Origin: Ascaphus truei
Taxonomy: Eukaryota; Chordata; Amphibia; Anura; Ascaphidae
Assembly (NCBI GenBank): GCA_036426205.1
Contig: CM071570.1
Location: 146,532,166 to 146,596,165, forward strand
Direction: 5' to 3'
DNA: 64,000 nt
A program made the position numbers and the translations under genes. The notes beneath the pieces were generated by a model. The model was not told the origin of the DNA and ran no database searches. It saw only the letters and a list, made by a program, of their open reading frames with translations. Positions 1 to 10,499 of the stretch are shown here, piece after piece. Every line of letters begins with the position of its first letter. The stretch's first letter is position 1.

Positions 1-105
1 CGGCTCTCTTCCTGGGACCACATCATCATCCTCATCATATGGCCTGAAGGGACACTGTTTTGTATGGTTACGTACATTACAAAACAAACATGTGACATCG
101 GCCAT
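1..105 (-). CDS. Partial leader/Gag-like ORF with a CCHC-type finger, Gypsy element
   Basis: This ORF starts with an ATG at 105-103 on the minus strand and is open to the window edge, so only its first 35 codons are seen. It begins M-A-D-V and then shows C-x2-C-x4-H-x3-C, close to the CCHC zinc knuckle of retrotransposon nucleocapsids but one residue shorter before the last cysteine. An acidic run follows. It lies downstream of the LTR and primer-binding site at 431-1100, in the same orientation, so it belongs to the 5' end of that element. Its ATG directly follows, in frame, the TAA that ends the ORF at 106-387. It may be the true Gag start or the continuation of one longer ORF. Identity as Gag is inferred from position and the finger only. 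Confidence 0.4.
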   Translation of the reverse strand, partial: MADVTCLFCNVRNHTKQCPFRPYDEDDDVVPGREP

Positions 106-387
106 TTAAAAATCCCGTTTTTTTTTCCTTCTCTCTTTCACACCCGACGGGGCAGACTTAAAGTATACAACACACGTGAGTTGTACTTGCTTTACAATGT
201 TTGAACCTTCTTGGTTAATCTTACGGCAACATCTTTGCAGTACCTTGCCTATGGCATTTGCTTTACACAGCACAGAGATCCTTTCATACCCGACGGGGCA
301 AATTTTACACTCAGTACTTGCTAGCTGCAATTTCACTTGCTTCAGCAAAAAATAACATTTTTGTTTTGGTTTTCTGCTTGGGTTCAT
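106..387 (-). CDS. 93-codon leader ORF of the Gypsy element, Lys/Cys-rich
   Basis: I do not recognise this protein. It is 93 residues, basic and cysteine-rich, with a run of basic residues at the C-terminus. It lies about 45 bases inside the primer-binding site, where Gypsy elements carry a leader or the start of gag. The DNA contains two imperfect copies of one block: each has AAGCAAGT and, further on, the shared 13-mer TGCCCCGTCGGGT followed by TGAAAG. The spacing between block parts is similar, which indicates a tandem duplication. The two copies are read in different frames, so the repeat is clearer in DNA than in protein. The stop TAA abuts the next in-frame ATG. It could be a real leader peptide, a decayed gag start or a chance ORF. 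Confidence 0.3.
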   Translation of the reverse strand: MNPSRKPKQKCYFLLKQVKLQLASTECKICPVGYERISVLCKANAIGKVLQRCCRKINQEGSNIVKQVQLTCVVYFKSAPSGVKERRKKKRDF

Positions 388-430
388 GATCTTAACACAT
401 CTTCATTTACTTACCACCAGAGGCGTAGCA

Positions 431-447
431 TCCCACTTCTGACACCA
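431..447 (-). promoter_or_regulatory. Primer-binding site (TGGTGTCAGAAGTGGGA)
   Basis: On the minus strand the 17-base TGGTGTCAGAAGTGGGA lies two bases inside the LTR. It begins with the TGG that pairs with a tRNA 3' CCA end. The same site with small changes follows the LTR at 39338-39836, which supports both calls. It sets the minus-strand orientation of the element. Confidence 0.75.
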
Positions 448-449
448 CC

Positions 450-1100
450 TGTGGCAGGACGGCCTCTTGGCAGGGTCAGTAAGATGCTTAGGCAGAGGAT
501 TAACCTGAACCGGGTTGGTTTATTAATCAGCAGACAAATTAACATAATGGGTACTGTCCCTTTAAATCATAATAAAGCATAAAATAAAGACCTATTACCG
601 TTTAGGGAAACTAACACAACTTTATACTGCAGGTTCTTTCTAACAGGGCAGCCAGCTAATATGGTTCTCTGCCCAAAACATGGACTCCACATACAAAGTT
701 TAATAAGAAAGTCTTATCTGTATTGCAGCTCCAGCAGTAAACCGGAACGCCGGTTCCGGGGAGCAGGCTGTGTCCAGCTCGTAACAGTCTTTATCCTAGG
801 TTGGGGTCCCAGCTGGTTCCAGCAGCAGAGCACCTTGCAGAGCTCCTCGCAGAGCTGGGGGGGGGGGACCAGAGCAACAGCCAGGGGCTTCCTAGCTGGG
901 CGAAGCCTCTCTACCCTCCTGGAGAAAAAACTATCTCCTGATATAGACTGCTTCCTGCCTTTTAAACTCTGTCTCTCAGGAGTCCTTCCTGCTTAATTAG
1001 CTGCAGGTGTATGCCTCTCCAGGAGGAGATTTACAGCTTGTATGCTGGAAGCACACATATGCTCCTCACTCCAGCATACTGAGTTAGTGACTCTGTCACA
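450..1100 (-). mobile_element. 5' LTR of a Ty3/Gypsy element (Gmr1-like), 651 bp
   Basis: On the minus strand this block begins TGTGACAG and ends TGCCACA, so it has TG...CA ends, and a primer-binding site follows directly at 431-447. The start TGTGACAG and the site TGGTGTCAG match the Gypsy element at 39338, whose LTR begins TGTGACAGG and is followed by TGGTGTCAGCAG. Inside, a TTTAAAAGG stretch near 960 could be a TATA-like box and an AATAAA-type signal lies near the 3' end. The internal part runs off the left edge, so no target duplication can be checked. The family assignment rests on the matching ends and primer site; the LTR bodies look different. Confidence 0.75.
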
Positions 1101-2253
1101 GTATGTATAAATGTATTTATAATAGCGCTAACAATGTGTGCAGTGTTTTACAAAATAGCAGTACAAGATAAATAAATTGCAAACAATGGAGATAAGTGCA
1201 ACGGCAAATGACACCATAAAGCAAAAGGAGACCCTGCCCCAAAGAGGTTACAATCTAAGTGGTACATTAGGAGGCTCACAGACAGTAGGAGTAAAAGTGA
1301 ATTATTAAAGTGCAGGATAATTGGGAGTTAGCTTAAAATGTTGAGTTGCTTCTTTAAGAGGGGAATTTTCAGCTGGGCTTTGAATCAGGAAAGTGAAGGT
1401 GCTTGACAAATATTGAGGTTAAGAGCATTCCATAGGTAAATATAGATGAGTGAAAAAAGTTTACAATGGGAGAGGGTTGTTGAGGTAAAAGGTGCAAAGA
1501 TTAAACAACCTAGGTGTAAGAGGTGAGTAAGGCTACGCTAATAGTGCCGACGACGGTGACATCAGGCTGCGGTCACTGGAAAAATCAAATTAAGATGACT
1601 TCCAGCGATCGCGACCAAGCCATCGTGTTGCACTTACTATAACCGCACACGACGGCGGCAATGTATTTGTTTTGACGCGATGTCGCATCGCTGTCACCGG
1701 CACTATAAGCGCAGCATAAAGGGGTAACAAGAGATTAGAGTTGAGATATAGAGGTGCAGAGGAATTTAGAGCATTCAAAGAAGAGAATTTTGTAGTTTAT
1801 ATGGAAATAAAGAGGAAGCCCACAGAGAGAGTTCAGGAAGTGAGAAGCAGATACACATCTACTGTGGAGTTACAGGAGATGATTCCATCAGCAGCCTTTT
1901 GAATCAATTGTAAAGAAGAGAGGTGTGAGGCCAGGATGTCAGATGAAAGAATGTTGCAGTAATCAGTACGAGAGAGAACAAGAGCATGCATTAGTGTTTA
2001 GTGGAAGTGGAACATAGCAATGTTGCAAAGGAAGAAAGGGCAAGATTTAGTAACAGCATTTATATGTGGGGAAAAGGAAAGCGTGGAATCAAATGTAATC
2101 CCTAGGAAGCATGCTTCCAAGACTGCGTGAATAGTATTGTTATTGACTACAATGGAGAAGTAAATAATGCCTCTCAAATGCCTGGTTTGAGAGGGAATAT
2201 GAAGAGCTCGGTCTTATCCATATTAAGCTTGAGGAAACTGAGAGCACACAAGC
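1101..2253. repeat. Old interspersed repeat, class not identified
   Basis: The block contains phrases typical of dispersed vertebrate repeats, for example a 'taatagcgctaacaatgtg' stretch and 'gccccaaagaggttacaat'. It resembles the decayed 3' region of an older element and has no usable ORF. It continues past the MITE at 2256-2654 and probably past the foldback at 2716-3019, up to about 3120, so these are later insertions into it. I could not assign it to a superfamily by eye. Confidence 0.4.
1532..1715. mobile_element. 184-bp MITE with 18-bp inverted ends
   Basis: The left end GCTACGCTAATAGTGCCG and the reverse complement of the right end, GCTGCGCTTATAGTGCCG, agree at 16 of 18 positions. The interior is GC-rich (CG-containing) in an AT-rich repeat, which marks it as an insertion. 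No clear target duplication is visible, so the superfamily is not called. It has no coding capacity. Confidence 0.55.
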
Positions 2254-2255
2254 TA

Positions 2256-2654
2256 CTGCACCGACACACTTTATTCGAGCAAATACCCAGTATGTACCTG
2301 GCAGATACCTGGAATGCGCCGCTCCTCACCTCTGACAAGCCCCGTTGCGTTTGCCTTCCCAGCCTGGGTTCATGCCTGGCTGACGGGCGGCTGATCTGTT
2401 AAATGATAATGATTAGGATCTAATAGGCTGCAATGCTTCGCGTGTCTACCAGATGGCATAAATTCATGAATTGTAATGCAGTATATATATATATATACTG
2501 TGCAGTATTGCAGCCAGCGGGAATAAAATGCTTCAATCCCTGCTTGGAAAATACCTCAATGCACTCGGGCAGAAAACAGTCACAAACCTCAATACACCCG
2601 GGTATACCCGAATTCGTGGGACTAGCCGAGCTCGAATAAAGTGTGTCGCCAGTG
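2256..2654 (+). mobile_element. 399-bp MITE, copy 1, TA-flanked
   Basis: The element is flanked by TA on both sides (2254-2255 and 2655-2656). It has inverted ends of about 25 bp that share CGACACACTTTATTCGAGC, differing mainly in the outermost positions. A second copy of exactly the same length lies at 48391-48789 in the opposite orientation, also TA-flanked, with only a handful of differences. TA flanks and the CACTGG-type end suggest a Tc1/mariner or pogo-type nonautonomous element; that class is inferred. There is no ORF for a transposase. A perfect TA-rich palindrome (TATATATATATATATA) lies inside. Confidence 0.7.
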
Positions 2655-2715
2655 TAAGCTTGCTGATAGTTTCTTTGAGATTTGGCAATATGAAGGTTGT
2701 TAGCTACTGTAGTGT

Positions 2716-3019
2716 ACGAGTATTCTAAAACAAATCTGGGTCAATCACCAACAAGACCCAGGTACATGCTGGGTACATACTGCAACATTTCAGTGATATT
2801 TCTGCAGACAGACTAATGGCCCATCGGATTAACAGCGGGGGTCCCCGGCAGTTCCATTCAAACTGAATGGGACTGCCAGGGACCCCTGCTGTGTTAATCC
2901 GATGGGCTGTTAGTCTCTGCAGAAATGTAACTGAAATGTTTGTAGCATGTACCCAGCATGTACCTGGATCTTGTTGGTGATAGCCCCAGATTTTCCAAGG
3001 CAAGTTTTAGAATACTCGT
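2716..3019. repeat. 304-bp foldback (long palindrome)
   Basis: The ends ACGAGTATTCTAAAAC (2716-2731) and GTTTTAGAATACTCGT (3004-3019) are exact reverse complements, and the inner sequence pairs along most of its length to a centre near 2867. Internal pieces such as CCCAGCATGTACCTGG recur in the MITE at 2256-2654 as CCCAGTATGTACCTGG, which hints at a shared origin. No target duplication is clear. It has no coding capacity. Confidence 0.65.
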
Positions 3020-3407
3020 CGGCGCACCTGTACCTTGGTGAGTTTGATTTCTGTTGAATATGCTGTGCAAAAGTCTGATTGGTGATGGTAAAGTAGGTTA
3101 CGGGCATTGAGTACACATAAAGAAACTATTTGTCCTGGAATTTCAGAAGCAAAAGACAAGAGGGAGACAGAGCAATAGGTAGGAGAGGAGGTATTGCAGG
3201 GTGAACGCTCTTTAGCGGTCCAGGGTTGTAGCTTCCTGAATCAGAGAATCAAGTGCTGTGAGAGCTGTATCCTTTTATAAGTCCTTAATGAGCCAGCTGA
3301 GGATAATTAGGCCAGCCTGCTCTGGAATTCCCCTGCTCAGTTCTGGATCAACTCTGTATTCCGATTTCCCCTGCATAATTATCTGAGAGTTGATCCACCC
3401 TGTTACA
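3020..3407 (-). mobile_element. Probable 3' LTR fragment, second LTR family
   Basis: On the minus strand a unit starting TGTAACAGGG at 3407 is preceded by AATAGGGGAGATG, which looks like a polypurine tract. Within it lies TATAAAAG near 3270, a plausible promoter box. This order is that of a 3' LTR read on the minus strand. The far end is not clear: the sequence merges into the older repeat near 3100, so the LTR may be truncated. No partner LTR was found in the window. Confidence 0.45.
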
Positions 3408-3964
3408 CATCTCCCCTATTTGCGGGTAGCCAGGGCCGAAGTCCATCACTTAACTTCCTCTCGAGCCATAATCGTAGTCCCCAGTTAACCTGGGACTGGA
3501 GTCCTCTTTTTCTTCTTCTTTCACTTCGACTCAATCAAGTCCTTAAGTTTACCTTTAATCTCTTTGGTGTCTTCCATACTGTTGGGGAGTTAACTTGATA
3601 TGTAATTGTGGTTGAAGTGTACACCGGTAACAAAGTCTTCATAGTGTGTGCACTTAACCAGTGTGTCTTCAAGTAAGCACTCTGTCAGCACACTTTAGTC
3701 ACTCATGGAGGTCTTCTTCAAAGCACAGCTTTTCCATGATGTACTTAGCTTCCTCAAACCTAGAGGAGTTCACGCTCAAGCTCATTTTTACATTTTACCA
3801 ACTTTTCTTTTATTTGCTTGGCAATTCATTATTTCAAACATTGTGCTCTCTCTTCTTCCTGGCAGTAGGGTGACCACCTGAATGTGGCTCAGAATCATTG
3901 ATCTCGGGCATCTCAACATTGGCAAAGTTCTCATCAACTCTTATTGTAACCCGTGGCATCTCTC
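3408..3964 (-). other. Possible 3' internal region of the LTR element ending at 3407
   Basis: This stretch lies just upstream, on the minus strand, of the polypurine-like tract at 3408-3420. It shows a few short open segments rich in Glu and Lys but no reverse transcriptase, integrase or protease motif. It ends against the 3' end of L1 element 1. I can assign no function. Confidence 0.25.
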
Positions 3965-4439
3965 TTGTGCATTTTTGTTTTTTAACACAATTTAATTGAA
4001 GTTTTTTCAAGGGAGGGACGGAAAGGGACAAATCAAAAGGGAGGGAAGGGTTACAGAAAATAAAGCCGGATGGGAGGGGTGGTAGAGTTCAGATTTAAAC
4101 AGACTCATTTTACAGGGCACCTCACCCAAAATACTCGCATAACAAAGAGAATTCACAGTATATTTTATTAAGGTAGAAGTAACCACAATGGACTTTATTG
4201 ATTGTTTTCTGCCCTTCCCAGCATCTAGTCCCTGGGGAGACAAGCTGGAGGGTCTATTTGACCCTTAGGGATGGGTGGGAGAGTAGAGGAGCAGAAGGAG
4301 ATAAGGGGGTTTATTCTAGCCCCCAATTTACAGCAGGATTGAGTGGGAATTTACTCTTGGAAGTCCCGCGCCCAGAATCCTTAGCTGCCAGACCTTCTGA
4401 AAGTCTAAACAGGTGTCATTACTAAAGCTGACCAACTTC

Positions 4440-7400
4440 TCCATGCTACAGACATGCCAAACCTTGTTTTTAATTTTGAAGATTGATGGGATTACTGCTT
4501 AATTCCAAGCAGCTGCCAACGGCTGGGGAAATATGGCTCAATCATTTCTTCGAATGTCTCGTGAGAAGTTGGAATGCTTTGTTTAGTAAGGGTCTAGAGG
4601 GAGATACAGACCAAAGATTAGTTGGGCCCATAATTTGGTCCTTCCCAAAATGATGATATGTACAGACATGTCCACCACATATGTAGTAATGTGGCCTGTT
4701 CCCCACAACCCTTGGGCATTTTATGGGTAACCTGTGATGAACTTAGCGAGCCTCATGGGGATCACGTACTTCCTCATCAGAACCTTGTAGGCATTTTCTC
4801 TGATAGTGACACACATGGAGGATCTGGCCACCGCCAGGAAATTTTCATCCAAATCTAATTCCTCTCCCAGGTCCCGTTCCCATTTGAGACATATATTTCA
4901 ATTTTTGGTGCAACAGGGGAGGGGGCTCACAAAATAGCCATATAGGTTTGATATAAGCCCTGATGTTTCTCTGTCCCCTAGGCAGAGGGACTCAAATCAT
5001 GTGAGGGAACAAGAGGGCTGAATTTTATTGTAAAAGGCCTTTAGCTGAAGATATTGAAGGAATTAATTATTCAGGATGGTTTTTTCTTTGTTAAATTATT
5101 CAAAGGGCTTGGAGATCTGTCTGGACCCACACATCTCAGTCACGTAACTCCTGCCGTTCTCCAGCTCCCAAACCTATTACGACTCATTCCAAGACCTACA
5201 TCCAAATTATCATAAAGAAAAGTCATTAGAGATCTACGTGTTGTAAGGAGATATCTAACTGCGACGAGTCCCAGAATTTGAGAGAATAAGCTATAATTTG
5301 ACTGGATTGGATAATATCTGTCAGCTTCCTCACCGCAGCCCACAGCAAATTATTTAGCTCAACAGGGGTAAACAGATCGGATTCAAGATCTACCCAATGT
5401 CTATGAGCTGGGTTAGACTGCCAAAGCACTAATTGGCTGATTTGGGTCGCTTTGTAATATGATAGAAGGCACGGAAGACCCAGGCCTCCTACCTTGTTTG
5501 GTATATTTAGAATTTGCTTACTTATCCTGGGCTTTTTTTTCCCTCCAGATAAATTTATTTATGATGGATTGAAGAGTCAGTCCTAAAATACTCCAGAACC
5601 AACGGGTCAGGCAAGGTCTGTAAAAGATACAAGAATTGGAGCAATATATTCATTTTAATACAATGAATTCTGCCTATCCACGAGATGCTGTGGTCAGACC
5701 ATGATCCGATGTCGGCTCCAAGAGCTCTCAAAAACCTTGGATAGTTTTCCCTGTACATGGAGCCAAAATCTTTTATTATGAAAACCCCTAAATATTTGAC
5801 AGCCACCAGCTACCACTTGAAGTCGAAGTTTAAGGCAATCATCTTAACTTGTTATTTAGGCAAATTAATGTTGAGAGCCTCGGATTTATTGCTATTAATC
5901 TTGAAACCGGCGATTTCCTTGAAACGAGATAGTGTGGAGTACAGGTTAGGGAGGTTGGTAAAGGATTTAGTTACAGTAAGCATCACATAATCTGCAAAAA
6001 GTGAGGTCTTATACACCTGGTCCTTCACCTGCACTCCCGCTATATTAGGGTTGCTTCTTGAATTCGCAGCCAGTGGCTCCATACAAAGAACGAACAGTAA
6101 GGGGGATAAGGGACATCCCTGCCTTGTATCGTTCATTATGGGGAATGATTCATAGGAAAACCCTTTGAATATACTCAAAGTTTTTGACATATGCGACCAG
6201 TCAATCCTGTCAAACGCCTTTTCGGCATCAAGGCTCAGGATCATCTATGGCATCTCATGTTTGGTAGCAAACGCCACCAGGTGAATAATGAGTCTTGTGT
6301 TGTCTGCTGCCTGTCTCCCAGGAAAAAGCCTACCTTGTCCGGGTGGACCAGTGAGGGAAGGTCTTCCTTTAATCTATCGGCCAATATTTTATAGAATATT
6401 TTAAAATCTGAGTTTATCAATGAAATTGGTCTGTAGCTTTTACAGTCGATGGTATCCTTTCCTTCTTTGTGAAATAATGCTATAGTTAGTTGCTTGGAGC
6501 ATACTGCTGGGAAATTGGGAGTCTGTGAGTATAGAATTAAACATTACTAATAGAACTGGGGTGAGAATATGGGAAACTGTTTTATAATATAGGTTCGAGA
6601 AACCATCAGGTCCTGGAGCCTTTGATGTCTTGAGAGTTTCGATAACCAGGAAGACTTTCTCCATTGTGAATTTCTTGGCTAATTCAGTTTTCTTGTCTGT
6701 AGCAAGTGTGGGGAGATTAGCTGATTCCAAAAAATCCGACATCTGAAATGAGTGTTTTCCTTGTGTGATCTTATTACCATTGTATAATTTAGAATAAAAG
6801 GTCTGAAATTCCCTAATTATCAGGGTCAGATTAGTAGTAAGATTTCCTGATTTCTGTTTAATCGCATGACTGTTACAGCTGGGTGGATTGTTTCTAAGTC
6901 TAGCAGCCAACAATGTGTCAGCCTTATTTGACTTATCAAAAAATGTAGCCCTTGTAGAGTTGAGGGATTTTTCCACGTTCGCAGCAAGATGAAGGTTCAG
7001 CTCAGCTTTGGCCTCGTTTAGTTATGACTGACTAGTGAACCTCTCTCTGGTGTAATTTGATCAGCTCCTACACTTTTAATTGGGCTGTTTTTATGCTTGC
7101 CTCCGTTCCCTCTTTCTACTTACTGCGATACTGATTAACTTCCCTCTCATGGTGGCATTATGGGCCTCCCAGAGGTTAAAAGGGGATGATACACTATACA
7201 TGTTCGTTTTGAAGAAAAACGATAACTGCTCATCAAGTTATTTCTTGATTTCCGGGATTTGAAGCAGAGATTCATTGAGTTTCCATTGAGCTGATTGCGG
7301 GGACATATTGAGGTAGGAGCACCAGATTTCCACTGGGGCATGGTCCGACCAGGTAGCAGCGTGGATTCTAGAATAGGCACAATAAGGCAGTAATCTAGAG

Positions 7401-8045
7401 GATATAAAGACATAATCTATATGGGAATATGACCCATGTGGGGGTGAATAGAAAGTGTAATCATTAACCGATGGATTGAGTTCCCTCCAGGCATCCAAAA
7501 GTTGGTGTTCCTTCAAACCTCTGCAAAGGGTCCTCCGGTCCTCTTTTCTACACAGGGTTATGGGCCCTGGTTTGTCACGGGCTGGGTCCATGGCTAGATT
7601 GAAGTCATCCCCAGTATAATTCTACCCTTCACTATTTTCTTCAAAGTATTGAAGAACCTAGTGAGAAATTTGGTACGCTTCATTTGGTAGCGTAAACATT
7701 GGCAATGGTCAGATCCTGACCATAGAGAGTCCCCATGAGAATTAGATACTGGCCATCTAAGTCTTATTTGGACAGGTCAAACTTAAATGGAATTATGTTA
7801 TTTAATAAAATAGAGACCCCTCTTTTTTTTTTTTTTTACTGGAGCTGCCGAGTGAAAGACTTGCCTATATATTGTTTGTCAAAGAATGAAGTGGTATTCT
7901 CTTTCTTAAAATGGGTCTCCTGAAGGTGCACTACATCACATTTGTGTTTTTTATAATCGTCATGGCCATTCTCCTCTTACATACATTGAACCCATTAACA
8001 TTGTGTGAGATGATTACTGGTGACATTTATATGGGAAGAGGACAA
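4440..8045 (-). pseudogene. L1 ORF2 (endonuclease-reverse transcriptase), broken
   Basis: ORF2 makes the protein that nicks target DNA and copies the element RNA there. On the minus strand the endonuclease starts near 8040 with a HNVNGFN motif, has LQETHF near 7900, and ends with HIDYVF and SDHAPVEIW near 7400-7340. A linker and KAPGPDGFSNLYYK near 6600 lead into the reverse transcriptase, with LSLDAEKAFDRIDW near 6220 and NDTRQGCPLSPLLF near 6110. The catalytic FADD is FADYVMLT near 6000, so the second Asp is lost. A C-terminal Cys/His region is recognisable near 4660-4720. The reading frame is broken many times between 7600 and 4440. The longest open pieces are 6440-6976 and 5852-6244. Confidence 0.85.
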
Positions 8046-9089
8046 ATATCCAAACCCACCAGGGGGTCACCAAAGAATTATCTGAGTGAAAAATATAAGG
8101 GGTTTTGGCCTGTTTGGGAGAGAGTGGTACCCTGAGTGGAGGGAGGGGGGAGAGGGAGGGGAGTAAAATGCAGCTTTTAAGGACAGAACCCTTGGGTAAA
8201 ATATGGAGAAGGGACACCAAGGGATGGATAGAGGCACGTACACCTAAGCGCATCAACCTCCCGGGGAAACATTGCAAGATACCAGCCAACCGTGCCAGGG
8301 AACAACAAGATAAATGAAACAATATAAAGAAAGATATAACAAAACTTTTTTTTAAGTAAGCATCTCCCCCTTTATTTGTGAAAGCATGTCAGCCCCTCTA
8401 ACGTCCGACAGATCACCCAAAGCAATGCCTATCCCAGACCGCCTGGCCCACCCCCCCACCAGCGACATTCTAGGAGATCAAGCCCTACTATTACAGAGGT
8501 AAGTCCGGGGATGTTATACCCTGACACCAGGGGGACGGTGAGAGAGAGTAGGGGGCCCCTAGCAATATGCTCACGAGCGCTTGAGCCCGGATGCCCAGCA
8601 CTGCACAGCCGGTCATGCCATCCTCCCCTGGGACCTGCGGGGGTACCCGGCACCATTAAAAGTCAATGGTGGTGGCACCGGCCAGGATCCAAGTCCCCAG
8701 CAGTTATACATGTCAGGGCTTTCTATTTATATGGCTGAGGGGGGGAGCGTCTCACAGACCCCCTTCGGCAGAGGAGCATCCTCTATCTCTGCGAGTCTCC
8801 TGCTCCTGTGACTTTGGGGGCCACTTGAAAAGATGGAAGGGGGATGGGGATGGAGTCCCCTACAGGGCCGCTGAGCCGAAGTTGTGTTTCGCCAGTTTGC
8901 TCGGGGTGTATCCAGGAACCTTCACAGGGGAAATCCCACAAATCGGGTCCCTCCCACGGCCACCCAGAGGCACGCGAGACCTCCATGCGCCAGGCCAAGA
9001 GGCCATAGAAATAGTGGCAGGTCAGGGCTTAGAGCAAGCCCCGTCATCTGGGTCGAGGGGGAAGGTGATGAAGGGGAATCGGGGCCAAC
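8046..9089 (-). other. Inter-ORF region of L1 element 1
   Basis: This kilobase lies between the end of ORF1 and the endonuclease start of ORF2. It is GC-richer than its surroundings and contains several open stretches on both strands without any recognisable domain. A long inter-ORF spacer is also present in the related elements at 13026-13899 and 20625-21821. I see no separate gene in it. Confidence 0.5.
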
Positions 9090-10053
9090 AGACAAACCTC
9101 TATGCCTCAGCAGGTCTCTCCTGTGGCTCCGGCGTTTGGCGGCTGTCCCATGAAAGCCCCACCCTGCTCCACTCCAGTCTCGGGCTGCTCTGGTTCTCAC
9201 GGGTGTCTTCAGGAGGTTCGGCCATCAGTCCCTGCATGAATGCCATTCCACCCTCTGGCCTCCTCAGACAGTGTGCCATTCCCTCTCTCAACACCACCAG
9301 CCAGAATGGGAACACCAAGCAGTAGTGAATCCCCTTATTCCTCAGGACTGAGGTGATGTGCTGCAGGCCATTGCGCCTCACAAGGGTGGCGGGAGAAAGT
9401 CTTGAAAGACCTAAAGGTCGATGTTCTCAAATCAAAGGTTGTTTGTACCCCGTACTGCAGCAAAAAATGCCTCTCACTTTAAAATAGTGAAATCTGGAAA
9501 TCACGTCCCTTTCGGGATCCCCAAGACGAGGTATTGGATGGCGGGCCTGTGGCATCTGTCGAGCAGAAAGGACTCCAAGTGGTCAGGGAGAGTGGCAGTC
9601 AGCCATTTTAGAATGAAAGTTTCAGGCTCCAGGACCAACTCCAGAATTCCTCTGAAACGTAAGTTATTCCTCCTCTCCCTATTCTCTGAGTCCTCCTGGC
9701 GATCTTCAATATCAGCCACCCGAAACTGTAGATGTCCGGTGTCTTTGGTTAGGGTCTGTTGGTGGAGGATAGCCTCATCCAATTTTGTTTGCAGGCTGTC
9801 TGACCTTTCCCCAAAGGAAGAAATATATTTTTTAACCTCTCAGATCTCCTCCTGTAACAGTGCCTTGAGGCTCCAATAGATGTCGATTATGTCTTGTTTA
9901 GTTGATTGCCAACCCGTGCCATCCCCCCCTGAGTCATGTCCTGATTCTGCCTCTGCCAGCGGACCAGAGAGCTGGAGCCCAAGCGGCTCCCTATCCTTTG
10001 AGAAGTATGAGACTAAATTGCTTGATTTGATTTTTGGGGGGTTTTGAAGCCAT
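9090..10053 (-). pseudogene. L1 ORF1 (RNA-binding chaperone), broken
   Basis: ORF1 of L1 elements makes a trimeric RNA-binding protein that packages the element RNA. The minus-strand ATG at 10053-10051 opens M-A-S-K-P-P-K. A coiled-coil stretch leads to the diagnostic ENRERRNNLRFRGI near 9660, then an RRM-like domain with LLDRCHRPAI near 9540. The C-terminal domain follows in shifted frames, with VFQDF and RRNGLQHITSVLR near 9410-9340. In-frame stops occur after about 20 codons and again near 9850 and 9480. The order and motifs match the ORF1 copies at 13900-14560 and 20040-20624. Confidence 0.8.
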
Positions 10054-10499
10054 CCTCAGTTGATCCCGTTGCGATTAGGGTGAGTTTGTGAAAGCTTTTT
10101 TTTTTTTCACAAACGTTTTTATTAGGCATATTTAGGTTTACATACATTACATTACATATCTGGCCTAATACAATAGTATTTTCCTTGTTCAAATAGTAGA
10201 AGGGTCACGGTAGAGCCCCGGAGGGGATGACCCTAGGATCACATCATGATCCGGAGGCCTGGAGAGGGAGAAAAAGTGTGCGGAGGAATAGAGGGGTAAG
10301 TGAGGGGGGGGGAAGGGAGGGAAGGGAGTTGTCCCTCCCCTCGACCGGCAGGATTCTCCCATCCATATCCCAAGGCTCTTCTGCGTTCACGTTGCTTAGT
10401 GAAGAATATATTGGTTTGGGTTATTGGGTTAGCCAGGGCTCCCAAATTTTCTAGAAACTTTCCGTCGAACATTTAAGGAAGGCCGTGAGTTTTTCCACT

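Larger units (their letters stand above)
3965..10085 (-). mobile_element. L1-type LINE, element 1, minus strand, decayed
   Basis: Read on the minus strand, this element carries ORF1 (10053-9090), an inter-ORF stretch, ORF2 (8045-4440) and a 3' region that ends near an A-rich tail around 3965-3980. ORF order and motifs are those of the L1 clade: an ORF1 with a coiled coil, RRM-like and C-terminal domains, and an ORF2 with an APE endonuclease followed by a reverse transcriptase. The 5' end is cut short about 30 bases before the ORF1 ATG, where the poly-A end of element 2 abuts. Frameshifts and stops run through both ORFs, so it is inactive. Confidence 0.85.

Noticed and set aside
8666..9325. 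219-codon plus-strand ORF
   Set aside because: It is antisense to the L1 inter-ORF region and ORF1 C-terminus of element 1; no domain.
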